DNA from: Saprospiraceae bacterium
GTDB taxonomy: Bacteria > Bacteroidota > Bacteroidia > Chitinophagales > Saprospiraceae
Assembly: GCA_016711125.1 (NCBI GenBank)
Contig: JADJTQ010000002.1
Location: 496,001-560,000, forward strand
DNA: 64,000 nt
Reading direction: 5' to 3'
The notes under the pieces are model-generated. The model had not been told where the DNA came from, searched no databases, and saw only the letters and a program-made list of their open reading frames with translations. Below, piece by piece: positions 18,282 to 28,798 of this stretch. The position numbers and the translations under genes are program-made. The number at the start of each line of letters is the position of its first letter. The first letter of the stretch is position 1.

Positions 18282-21200
18282 ATGAATGAAGCTTTACGTA
18301 ACACTTTAATTTTACTCACTTTTTTGGTCATCGCCCAGACAGGGCTTGCCCAAACCTCTTTGCAGGGTAAAATTACCGATGCCGACAATGCCGAAGCAAT
18401 CATTTTTTGCAATGTGGCATTGTATAAAAACGGAGTTCTCGTAGTTGGTACCGAGACAGATCTGGACGGTAACTATTCGATCTCCAGTCTTGATCCAAGC
18501 ACTTATGATCTTGAAGTGAGTTACGTTGGATATCAAACCCAACGAGTGGTTGGTATTCTAGTTTCTGCCGGCCGGGTCAATAAGTTGGATGTGTCATTGT
18601 CTCAAGGTGTTGTCCTTGATGAGGTGATTGTCACAGATTATAAAGTACCCTTAATTGAGCAGGATAACACTACTTCCGGCGGGGTAGTGACCTCTGAACA
18701 AATTCGTAATTTGCCGACTAAGAGCATAGCTGCGATTGCTGCCAGCACGGCGGGCATCAGCTCGAGAGATGGCGAAAATGTGGCCATCAGAGGCTCTCGC
18801 ACCAACGCCACCGACTACTATATTGATGGTATCCGGGTTTTTGGAACAATAGTTCCTCAATCTGAGATCGATCAACTCCAGGTGATCACCGGTGGTATTG
18901 AGGCAAGATACGGTGATGTCACCGGAGGCATCATTTCGATCACGACGAAAGGTCCCTCCAATGAATTGAGTGGAGGCTTGGAACTTGAAACATCCGAATT
19001 TTTAGATGCCTTTGGGTATAATGAAGCCAATGCTTATCTGAGTGGCCCTATAGTTCGAAACAAGTCGGGAAAATCAATTCTTGGATATCGGTTGTCAAGC
19101 AGGTTTCTATTTCAGAAGGAAAATAACCCTCCTGCATCTGATATCTTCACCGCTCCCAAGAGTTTATTAAATACCTGGAAGAGAACCCAACCAGAACGGT
19201 GGGCGGCACTACCTTTGCAGCCGGTGAGTTTCTCCATAGCCAAGATGTCGAGGCATTAAAAGCCAGGCCGAACGATGAATTTAAGTCTCTTGATTTAACC
19301 GGCAAAATTGATGCGCAGTTAACCAGCAATATCGATTTAACGGTTAGCGGATCTTATCGAAATATTGAAGATAAATTCACTCCTTCTACTTCATGGCAAC
19401 TGCTCAATTATGAAAATAACCCTATCGATTATGATAAGAGATATCGCACCAATATAAGGCTACGGCATCGCTTAGGAGGACAAGATGATACCAATAATAA
19501 GAGGTCTAAAAAAGTTAAGTTAGTGCAAAACGCCAGCTACACAATTCAAGCAGGATATGAGCGCGCAGAAGGGCACCAGGAAGATGTCCGTCATGAGGAT
19601 CATCTTTTTCGTTATGGCCATATAGGCACCTTTGATTTCCGATGGCAACCGGTAGAGGGAGAGTCAACTTATTCCAATGCTTTTAATGGCATCGCCCATG
19701 CCGGTTATTTGCAAACCCTAAATGATGCTTACCTACCATCGGAATTTAATCCGGTGCTGGCTAATTATAACCAGGGAATCAACCAAACTGTTTTTGGTCA
19801 ATACCGCACCTACAATGGATTTATCTCTAATTCCACCAGTAGTCTCTGGGGGTTTCATACCAACGTTGGCAGCGTATATAACTCATTCAACCGGTTTATT
19901 TCAGACCGCTATACTGCGGGTGCTAACGGTTCATTTGATTTGATACCTGGCGGCTCCGACAAGGGTAGACACTCGATCGAGCTGGGGTTTACTCATGAGC
20001 AGAGCTATAATCGCTCCTGGTCAGTAGCTCCGTTCCAGCTTTGGGAGGTAGCAAGGCTGCAAGCAAACCGGCAAATCATTGGAGTTGACACCAATCAGGT
20101 GATCGGTTCTTTTCCGGGAGTAGTTTTTCCTCAAATAATTTTTGAAGAATTTCAGCGACTCATCGCTGAAGATTTTGATTTGAGATTTTACCGGTCTATC
20201 CGGGAGAAATTAGGCGTACCCATTACTGACTATGTCAATGTTGATGGCATTCATCCGGATGACCTCTCGCTGGATCTTTTCTCACCACTCGAATTAACTG
20301 ATCAACGTATTATCAACTACTACGGGTACGATTATTTGGGTAATCGATTACCGGACGATGTTGAATTTGATGATTTTTTCACTGGAGTCGGTGCTGATGG
20401 ACAGCGAAATTTTTTAGTAGGTCCTAACAAACCTATTTATCAGGCCGCCTATATACAGGACAAGTTTAGTTTCCGCGATATCATTTTCCGGGTCGGTTTG
20501 CGGGTAGATCGCTATGACGCAAATACAAAAGTACTCCGAGATCCCTATTCCCTCTACGAAGTCATGGATGCAAATACCTTCTTCAGCCAGGTAGGTGGCG
20601 ATAGACCAAACAACGTGGCCGATGATTTTAAAGTATACATTGAAGAACCAGGAAGCAACGCCGTCAAAGCCTTTAGACAAGGAGATCAGTGGTATTTTGC
20701 TAACGGCACACCGGCAAACGATGGTAACATTATATTTGGAGGTGGCCTTGTGCACCCAAAGCTATATACCGATAGAGCCAATGATATAAAAAGCAATGAT
20801 TTTAGTCCATCAAATTCTTTTGAAGATTACACACCACAGGTCAACTGGATGCCCCGGCTAGCGGTGTCATTCCCCATTTCTGATATTGCCAATTTTTTTT
20901 GCGCACTATGATGTGCTGGTGCAAAGACCACCATCCAACTCGATAGCCACGCCACTTACCTGGTTCTATTTCGAAGATGACTCGTATAATGCGAATAACC
21001 CACTCAACAACTCCAATTTAAAACCCGAGAGAACTATTGATTATGAGGTGGGCTTTCAACAGAAACTATCCAATTCTTCCGCACTGAAGATAAATGCCTA
21101 TTATAAGGAGCTTCGAGATATGCTTCAGCAACAAACGTATCTCTACGTTCCGGCGCCGATCAATTCATATGTTACTATCGGCAATTCTGATTTTGGTACC

Positions 21201-21920
21201 GTAAAAGGGTTCTCACTGCAATATGATTTGAGAAGATCTGTCAACACCACAATTCAAGCTAACTATACCCTTCAGTTTGCGGATGGTACGGGATCTGATG
21301 TCAATTCGCAGAGAGGTCTTACAACTCGTGGTAATCTTCGAACCTTGTTCCCTCTAAGCCGGGATGAACGCCATGCCTTTAAGTTTACGTTCGACTATCG
21401 CTACGGATCGGGTCGAAATTACAATGGTCCCGTTCTATTCAACAAAAACATCCTTTCAGATTTTGGAGTAAACATCCAATCATTTATGGTTTCTGGAAGA
21501 CCTTATACGCGTGAGATTCGACCTCAACCCTTTGGTGGCAGTGGTTTTTTTGGATCAATCAATGGCGCCCGGCAACCCTGGACCTTCTCAATTGATATGC
21601 GGGTAGACAAGAGTTTCCAAATACCCACTGGTCGTACGAAACCCCTGTCGGCCAATTTATCTCTGAGGGTACTTAACTTACTGAATGCCAAGAACATAAG
21701 AAATGTTTATTCAGTGAGCGGATCCCCCTATGATAGTGGATTCCTCCTTTCTTCGGATGGACTCTCAACCCTGGAGAATGTCAATAGCACCGGAGAGGTC
21801 GTAGTAGAAGAAGGAAGGGATGAATTTGCCTATCGGGATGCATATAGTTGGCTTGTTGCCAGTCCAAACAATTTTTATTTACCCAGAAGAATATATTTGG
21901 GTTTAAGATTTGATTTTTAA
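18282..21920 (+). CDS. TonB-dependent outer-membrane receptor (two frameshifts)
   Basis: A TonB receptor of about 1,210 residues read in three frames. It has a signal peptide ending LAQT (~24), a carboxypeptidase-regulatory-like domain (~27-110), a plug with EQIRNLPTKSIAAIAA, VAIRGSRTNATDYYIDG and GGIEARYGDVTGGIISITTKG, and then a long beta-barrel ending in LGLRFDF. Frame changes: one base is missing in the CC at 19174-19175 (the frames then join as ...LLNT/LEENPTRTVGG...), and there is one T too many in the T8 run at 20892-20899 (...DIANFF/AHYDVLV...). With these two corrections the protein is continuous. No SusD partner follows. Instead a large secreted protein and a PorV-like barrel protein do. 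Cargo unknown. Confidence 0.85.
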
Positions 21921-21924
21921 TCAC

Positions 21925-24900
21925 ATGAGCCATAGTTTGATCATTAGGATTAGTTGTTTTTTACTCTTTTTCATGAGCCTGGGTATACCATTATCTTATG
22001 CCAAGTATCCGCCTAATCATCTGAATCCAAAAAAGAAGAAGGTTGATCCGGCAACTGTCAAATTTGGCTATCGGGCAGACTGTGCAGCGTCCAGATCGGC
22101 CATTGATATGTCGATCAATAATGTGCGGGCGCGCTTATTAGGTGGTGGTGATGTTTGGTGGGATTTGACTACGGGCAAATACGTTGTTCCAAAAGTTGAT
22201 CCAGCTTCTGGTCTTGATGAGGTTTCGTCTATATTTGCCGGTGCGGTGTGGCTCGGGGGTTACGATCCCGTGGGTAATTTGAAATTAGCAGCACAAACGT
22301 TTCGATCGGCCAATGCTAATGACTTCTGGCCAGGACCATTGGATCCTATCACAGGCACTGTGCAAAGAGATACTTGTGCCCGATGGGATAAACACTTTAA
22401 AGTATCTGGCGATAATATTCGGAGATTTTTACGTGACTACAACCAGGCACAGGAAAATGGAGAGCAACTCAATGAGAAAGACATTCCGGCTGATGTTTTA
22501 GGCTGGCCTGCCAGGGGTAATCCTTATTTTACCGATATACATGGTTTTGATTTACCCAATACCTCCCAGGGTCTTGCAGGTTTTTTTGACAACGATCTGG
22601 ATTTGTTGTATGATCCTTTAAAAGGTGACTTTCCTATTATCGAAATTCGTGGATGCCCATTACCTCAATATCCGGATGAAATGATCTTTTGGATCTATAA
22701 TGATGCAGGAGGTATTCATTCTCAAACCCAAGGTGCTGCCATACAAATGGAAGTGCAGGTGCAAGCATTTGCCTATGCTACTAATGATGAGATCAACGAC
22801 ATGACCTTTCAAAGATATAAGCTTATCAACCGGGCCACACAGAGTATCGATAGTACTTTTTTTGCCATGTGGGTCGATCCTGATCTCGGATGCAGTCAAG
22901 ACGACTATATTGGTTGTGATACCATGCGCAGTCTGGCTTATGTATATAATGAAGACCAGGTAGATGGCATCACTGGTTGTGACTGTGAGAGTACCCCAAC
23001 TTATTGCGAAGATGTACCAATGTTGGGGGTCGATTATTTTCGCGGACCCCTGGATGAAAATGATCAGGAAATAGGCATGTCTTCCTTCACCTATTTTAAT
23101 AATGCTGGAGTGGGTCAATGGCCCAACGCCCAGACGGATCCTGAGACGGCACAGGAATATTATAATTATATGTCGGGTTCCTGGAAAGATGGTACTCCAT
23201 TTAGTGCAGGTGGCAGCGCATTTAATGTTGGCGGGGCTCCGATCGATTATGCGTTTACGGAGCCACCTAATGACGCGGGTGGCTGGTCTATGTGTACCGC
23301 TGATCTTCCTTTTGGCGATCGACGGACAATTCAGGCATCCGGACCATTCAGACTTTTACCAGGAAGGACTAATGAATTAATTGTTGGAGTAGTCTGGGTT
23401 CCAGATATCACCGACTATCCTTGTCCTAGCATCGAGCCTTTGCTTTTTGCTGATGAAACTGCTCAAGCCCTGTTTGATAACTGCTTTGACATTACCGATG
23501 GTCCCGATGCACCCGACCTCGATTTTATAGAACTTGACCGTGAACTGGTGTGTATCCTTACCAATGATGAGGAATCTAATAACTATGAAGAGAAATATCA
23601 GGAACTTGACCTGAGAGCTCCATCCGATCTGCCGGAAGATCAAAAACTTTACAAATTTGAGGGATATAAAGTTTACCAACTAAACGGCCCGGAAGTAACG
23701 ACGGCAGAAATTGAGAATCCAGATAAATCACGTTTGATTTTTCAAGCTGATGTGCGAAATGGAGTGGGTCAGATAGTTAATTGGGTAGCAATGCCTCATC
23801 CTACTGAACCCGGTAGATTGCTTTACGAACCACAAGTCCGGGTACTTGGCACCGATGCTGGTATTCAGCATACATTTAAGATTGTCGAGGATCAATTTGC
23901 CCGCGCAGATCGCACGCTGATTAACCATAAGAAATACTACTATGTAACCGTAGCATACGCCTATAATAATTTTGATCCTTTTGATTACCAGAACAACATA
24001 GGCCAACGTAGCCCATATCTGGAAGGCCGTCGCAATATTAAGACCTATGTGGTCACCCCCAGACCTATTACAGACAAGAAACTGAATACCAATTATGGTG
24101 ATGGACCAGCAATCACGCGTTTGGATGGGGTCGGAGCCGGCAACAAATTTTTGCAAATATCAGATGAAAGCAGAGATGCAATTATCGCTGGTTCCTTTAA
24201 TGGCTCGATTACTTACGAAAACGGACAGGGTCCGATTAATGTCCAGATTTTTAATCCACTGGATGTTACCGAAGGTGAGTTTGTGCTTTCCTTTAAAGAC
24301 ACCAATCTCAATGACAGCATACTTGATAGAGACGCGACCTGGGTGCTTGAGAGCATCACTAGTCCTGGTGCTCCTATTTTTTCGGAAAACACCATAGAAA
24401 AGTTCAATGAACAGGTCTTAGGTAGATATGGATTTTCCATTTCACTTGGTCAGACGGAGGAAGCAGGAGATTTTAGTGCACCACGCAATGGTGCGATTGG
24501 AGCGGAAATCGATTTTTCGGATTTAAATAATCCATGGTTGGGTTTTATAGCTGATCAGGACGGCATTTTTGACTTTGCTCAAACCAAGGTCGATGAGCCA
24601 AACTTCAGGGATGATCCTCGTCAATTTTTCAGTACCTCCTATGCCGGAGTAATTCCTATGTACCTTACCAGGTTTGGATTTGATGCCACCACTTTCTTTG
24701 TATCACCAGCCTGGATTGATGCCACAGCCGGTATGTCTATAGCAAGAGCGCGTATGGGCATGGACGATCTGAACAATGTCGATATCGTTCTTACACCTGA
24801 TAAGAGTAAATGGAGTCGATGTGTAGTGGTCGAGACCGCTTCTCCTTACTATTTTAACCCCGGAAACCTGGGTGGTTCCGGGTTAAGCACTGTAGGTCGC

Positions 24901-25886
24901 AGCCGCAATTTTGATTTACGCGATAGTCCTTCGGTGGGGAAAGATGATAGTAATGGTGATGGATTACCAGATCCCGATGGTGACGGCATTGGAATGGGGT
25001 GGTTTCCTGGATATGCCATTGATGTGGAATCCGGCCAGCGACTCAATGTCTTTTTGGTGAAAATTCAGTATTCAATCAGGAGTTTATTAACCAAAATATT
25101 CCTGGTAGACCAGCAATTGGAGCAGATATGATGTGGAACCCCATTGACAGCGCGGTTTTCAACGTCCCATTGCCAGGTGCTGCAGTGATTCACCTACAAG
25201 GGCACCATTATATTTATGTGACGAGGACACCATACGACCAATGTGCTGATTTACGCACCAGGCTTGACCCTGCCGTACTTTTTACCAGAAAGTATAATGC
25301 ACTTTCTCAAGTGACCTGGGCGGGCATACCAATGACCAATGGAGATTTGCGAAGTTATGCAGAAGGATTAATACCTGATGAGACAACGATCAAATTAAGA
25401 GTAAGCAATCCCTATCAGGTTAAAGTTGGGACTGGTTCTAATAATGGACATCCGGAATATCAATTTAAAATTGAAGGAAAAGCCTCTGAAGATTTGATCG
25501 AAGCCAGAGCTGCGAGCGTACTGGACGCTATCAATGTTGTGCCTAATCCATACCTGGCATATTCCGCCTATGAAACTTCTCAGTTTACGAATATTGTCAA
25601 GATTACCAACCTGCCGCCCAGAGCAGTAGTCACTATTTATTCTTTAGATGGAAAGTTTATACGACAGTATAAGCGAGATGAGCAAGGGATAGCCCAATTA
25701 GACCGATCCAATCCAGGCATTGCCCGCACTCAAGTGACGCCCGATCTTGAGTGGAATCTGAAGAATGATAAGGGAATACCAATCGCCGGAGGTGTTTATC
25801 TGATTCACATAAATGGATATGAATTGGGCGAACGAACAATAAAATGGTTTGGAGTTAATCGAAAATTTGATCCATCGGGGCTATAG
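21925..25886 (+). CDS. Large secreted protein with FlgD-/T9SS-CTD-like C-terminus (one frameshift)
   Basis: About 1,320 residues. The ATG at 21925 gives a signal peptide (MSHSLIIRISCFLLFF...SYA). The body is Asp/Asn/Gly/aromatic-rich and probably mainly beta; no catalytic domain was recognised. A calcium-binding-like Asp-rich stretch (DDSNGDGLPDPDGDGIG) lies near residue 1,020. One base is missing in the T5 run at 25051-25055. Past it the frame resumes as FGENSVFNQEF...MMWNP and ends with VVPNPYLAYSAYE, TIYSLDGKFIRQY and GGVYLIHI. That tail resembles FlgD-Ig / type IX sorting domains, so export by the T9SS is plausible. It is 4 bp after the TonB receptor stop and 1 bp before the PorV-like gene: one operon. 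Function unknown. Confidence 0.75.
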
Positions 25887-25887
25887 T

Positions 25888-26940
25888 ATGAAAGCAAACA
25901 AATTTGGTTTAATCGGAATATTCATCGTTTTGCTCACCAGTACACTATGGGGTGGCAATCCAGATCGTCAGGGTGAAGCCGGAGCATATGAGCTATTGTT
26001 AAATCCCTGGGCAAGAAGTGCGGGTATCCACACTTTGACAACATCTATGATTACAGGAGTTGAGTCAATGCGACTTAACGTTGCCGGATTAGTCCACATA
26101 CCCCAAACACAGGTATTGATTGGTCACACACGATACTTAGTTGGTACCGGAATCAATCTCAATGCCATTGGAGTCGGACAAAGAGTGAGTAAGAATGGAG
26201 TTTTTGGTCTTAGTCTGATGGCTATGGATTTTGGCGATATTGCGGTCACTACCACCGATCAACCGGAGGGCACCGGAGCCACTTTTTCTCCAAATTTCTT
26301 TCATTTGGGTCTTTCATATGCTCATTTGTTTGATAACAAAGTGAGTGTAGGATTTACCCTTCGCACCATATCTGAAACTACTGCTGATTTATCCGCACAG
26401 GGTTTTGCAATAGACGCTGGAGTGCAGTATGTAACCGGAGCACAAGACAACTTTAAGTTTGGTATATCTCTGCGTAACGTGGGTACACCCATGAGATTTG
26501 GCGGAGAGGGCTTATCCTTTAGGGCTAGAAATCCCGACGGTACGATTAACTACGATCTGTCATATGATCAACGTTCTGCCACATTCGAGCTTCCATCGGT
26601 TTTAAATATCGGGGCTTCCTATGATATTAATATCGACACCAGAAACCGGCTGTCTTTGGTAGGAAACTTCACATCCAATTCTTTTTCCAGAGATGCGATA
26701 GGAGCTGGTCTCGAGTATTCTTTTAACGACATATTGATGCTTCGGGGAGCCTATCGGTATGATTTGGGATCAAATCAAGACGTCGTAGTCAACAATGTCT
26801 ATTCTGGTGTTGCCGCCGGAGTTTCACTGGAAGTGCCTTTTTCAGAAAAGAACGACACCAGGTTTGCAATCGACTACGGCTACCGGGCAACCAGTACCTG
26901 GAATGGAACTCATAATCTGACTTTAAGGTTTACTTTATAG
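25888..26940 (+). CDS. PorV/PorQ-family outer-membrane beta-barrel protein
   Basis: A 350-residue barrel protein. Signal peptide ~1-25 (MKANKFGLIGIFIVLLTSTLWGG). The mature protein starts with the family-typical segment GAYELLLNPWARSAGIHTL, followed by alternating strands and terminal LTLRFTL with an aromatic near the end. PorV is the outer-membrane shuttle that carries T9SS substrates to the attachment complex; PorQ-like paralogues are common. The ATG at 25888 is chosen because it starts the signal peptide and lies 1 bp after the previous stop. Its position directly behind a large secreted protein suggests a dedicated export partner (inference). Confidence 0.8.
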   Translation: MKANKFGLIGIFIVLLTSTLWGGNPDRQGEAGAYELLLNPWARSAGIHTLTTSMITGVESMRLNVAGLVHIPQTQVLIGHTRYLVGTGINLNAIGVGQRVSKNGVFGLSLMAMDFGDIAVTTTDQPEGTGATFSPNFFHLGLSYAHLFDNKVSVGFTLRTISETTADLSAQGFAIDAGVQYVTGAQDNFKFGISLRNVGTPMRFGGEGLSFRARNPDGTINYDLSYDQRSATFELPSVLNIGASYDINIDTRNRLSLVGNFTSNSFSRDAIGAGLEYSFNDILMLRGAYRYDLGSNQDVVVNNVYSGVAAGVSLEVPFSEKNDTRFAIDYGYRATSTWNGTHNLTLRFTL

Positions 26941-26953
26941 TTTATAAATACTT

Positions 26954-26961
26954 TACCTTTG
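26954..26961 (+). promoter_or_regulatory. Possible -7 box upstream of greA
   Basis: TACCTTTG is a perfect match to the Bacteroidota -7 element TAnnTTTG. A weak TTTA lies 21 bp upstream (26929-26932). The greA ATG is ~160 bp downstream, giving a long leader. Confidence 0.3.
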
Positions 26962-27119
26962 TGGCTCTGCTTGATGGCGCGGATTATTTATTTATATTGA
27001 GTCAGAGCCAGAAGTCCGAATTCACCGGGTCTTTCGAAAGCACAACATTACGATTTTAACAGTGAGGGTGGATTTATTTTGAATCCTTCATATTTGATAA
27101 AGACAGAAAGTACATTAAG

Positions 27120-27592
27120 ATGTCAAATTATACCTATTTAACCAAGGAGGGGTACGACAGACTCAAAGTGGAGCTGGAAAAAATGAAAACAGATGGGAGG
27201 GAGGAAGTAGCGAAAGCTATTGCCGAAGCCCGGGATAAAGGTGATCTCTCCGAAAATGCAGAGTATGACGCTGCAAAGGATGCACAGGGATATTTGGAAA
27301 TGCGCATCAACGAACTGGAAAAGACATTCTCTAACGCCAGGGTCATAGATAGATCTCAAATTGATACTTCAAAAGTGACGGTACTTTCCAATGTCACCAT
27401 CAAGAATAAAAAGAATGGAGCCAGGTCACTTATCAGCTAGTAGCGCAAGCCGAAGCTGATCTGAAAGAAAAGAAGATCTCCGTTAATTCTCCGATAGGCG
27501 AGGGACTTTTGGGTAAAAAAGTTGGTGAAACTGCACTAATCCAAACACCAAATGGTGCTATTGAATTTGAGATCCTGAAAATTTCTCTCTAA
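27120..27592 (+). CDS. greA: Transcription elongation factor GreA (one frameshift)
   Basis: Rescues backtracked RNA polymerase by stimulating transcript cleavage. The N-terminal coiled coil is intact (EGYDRLKVELEKMK, ARDKGDLSENAEYDAAKDAQ with the acidic tip). The frame then stops at 27440, because one base (an A) is missing at about 27424-27425. Restoring it gives NGARITYQLVAQAEADLKEKKISVNSPIGEGLLG and the complete FKBP-like C-terminal domain ending at 27592, for 157 residues, exactly family length. The stop codon overlaps the ATG of the HIT gene by one base (TAATG). An indel in the assembly is the likeliest cause. Confidence 0.9.
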
Positions 27593-27984
27593 TGAGTTCC
27601 ATTTTTTCGAAATTAGTAGCTGGTGATATTCCCTGCCATAAAATTGCCGAGTCGGATGAATTTTTAGCGTTTCTCGATATTAATCCACTTGCCGTGGGGC
27701 ATACTTTGGTGATACCAAAGAAAGAAGTTGATTATATCTTTGACATTGATGATGAACTGCTCGGACGCTTGGTCATCTTTGCCAAGAAAGTAGGATTGGC
27801 TATAGAAAAAGCGGTTCCATGTGCAAGAATTGGTATCACCGTGATCGGACTGGAAGTACCTCACGCACATATGCACTTGATTCCGATCGATCATATTGGC
27901 GACATGAATTTTTCCAAGCCCAAATTGACACCAACCCATGAAGAGCTGGCAGCCACCGCCATGTCCATCAAAGGACAACTCTGA
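27592..27984 (+). CDS. HIT family protein (HinT-like)
   Basis: A histidine-triad nucleotide hydrolase/transferase of 130 residues. It starts FSKLVAGDIPCHKI and has LDINPLAVGHTLVIPK and the catalytic triad VPHAHMHLIP near residue 100. HinT proteins hydrolyse nucleoside phosphoramidates; physiological substrates vary. The start overlaps the greA stop by one base, so the two are likely translated together. Confidence 0.93.
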   Translation: MSSIFSKLVAGDIPCHKIAESDEFLAFLDINPLAVGHTLVIPKKEVDYIFDIDDELLGRLVIFAKKVGLAIEKAVPCARIGITVIGLEVPHAHMHLIPIDHIGDMNFSKPKLTPTHEELAATAMSIKGQL

Positions 27985-28017
27985 AGATACATTCGTGATA
28001 GCAGTAGGGCATTTTCT

Positions 28018-28025
28018 TATATTTG
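28018..28025 (+). promoter_or_regulatory. Possible -7 box upstream of the GGGP synthase gene
   Basis: TATATTTG matches the Bacteroidota TAnnTTTG -7 element and lies 26 bp before the ATG at 28052. No good TTTG -33 box was seen at the right distance. Confidence 0.28.
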
Positions 28026-28051
28026 GTTAGTAAACTAGTATCTTGACGCAC

Positions 28052-28798
28052 ATGTCGATTTACCAAAACATGGTGGAGGCAAAGAGCAACGGTGAAAAGA
28101 AATTTGCCATGCTAATAGATCCTGACAAAGTTCGGTTGGGAGAGATAGATCGGATTGTGCACCAGGCTCAAACTGCAGGGGTCGATTACTTTTTTGTAGG
28201 TGGAAGCCTAATCGTGAACGATGGCCTCGATCATTGTCTTATGGAAATAAAGAAACAATGCAAAATTCCACTCATTCTTTTTCCCGGTGATTCCTATCAA
28301 CTTAGTTACCGTGCCGATGCCATATTGTTCCTGTCGCTGATTTCCGGAAGAAACGCAGAGCTGCTGATAGGTAAACATGTAATTACTGCTCCTTATCTCA
28401 AACTAAGTCCGCTGGAAGTAATTTCTTGTGGGTATCTCCTGATTGATGGTGGAGTGCCAACTACAGTATCTTACATGAGCAATACACATCCGATCCCAAG
28501 CGATAAGGATGATATTGCGATATGTACCGCTTTGGCGGGGGAAATGTTGGGCATGAAACTTATGTATTTAGATGCGGGTAGCGGGGCTATTTTACCGGTG
28601 TCGCAGTCAATGATTGATTCGGTTGCTCAAGCGGTTAATGTGCCCCTGATTGTGGGCGGGGGTATAGATTCGGCGGAGATTGCCCTACGAAATGCTAGGG
28701 CGGGGGCAGACATCATCGTCGTTGGAAATGCAATTGAAAAAGACCCCAGTTTGATTCAAGAAATAGCTCATGCAATCCATTCGGTTACTCCTGTTTAA
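28052..28798 (+). CDS. Geranylgeranylglyceryl phosphate synthase family protein (PcrB/GGGPS-like)
   Basis: A 248-residue TIM-barrel prenyltransferase that joins a polyprenyl diphosphate to sn-glycerol-1-phosphate. It has FAMLIDPDK near the N-terminus, YFFVGGSLIV, PLILFPG, MKLMYLDAGSGA, VPLIVGGGI and a terminal AGADIIVVGNAIEK phosphate-binding loop. Homologues occur in archaea and in many Bacteroidota, where the ether lipid's role is not well established. The ATG at 28052 is preferred over the TTG at 28043. The 3' end overlaps the next gene by 29 bp. Confidence 0.88.
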   Translation: MSIYQNMVEAKSNGEKKFAMLIDPDKVRLGEIDRIVHQAQTAGVDYFFVGGSLIVNDGLDHCLMEIKKQCKIPLILFPGDSYQLSYRADAILFLSLISGRNAELLIGKHVITAPYLKLSPLEVISCGYLLIDGGVPTTVSYMSNTHPIPSDKDDIAICTALAGEMLGMKLMYLDAGSGAILPVSQSMIDSVAQAVNVPLIVGGGIDSAEIALRNARAGADIIVVGNAIEKDPSLIQEIAHAIHSVTPV

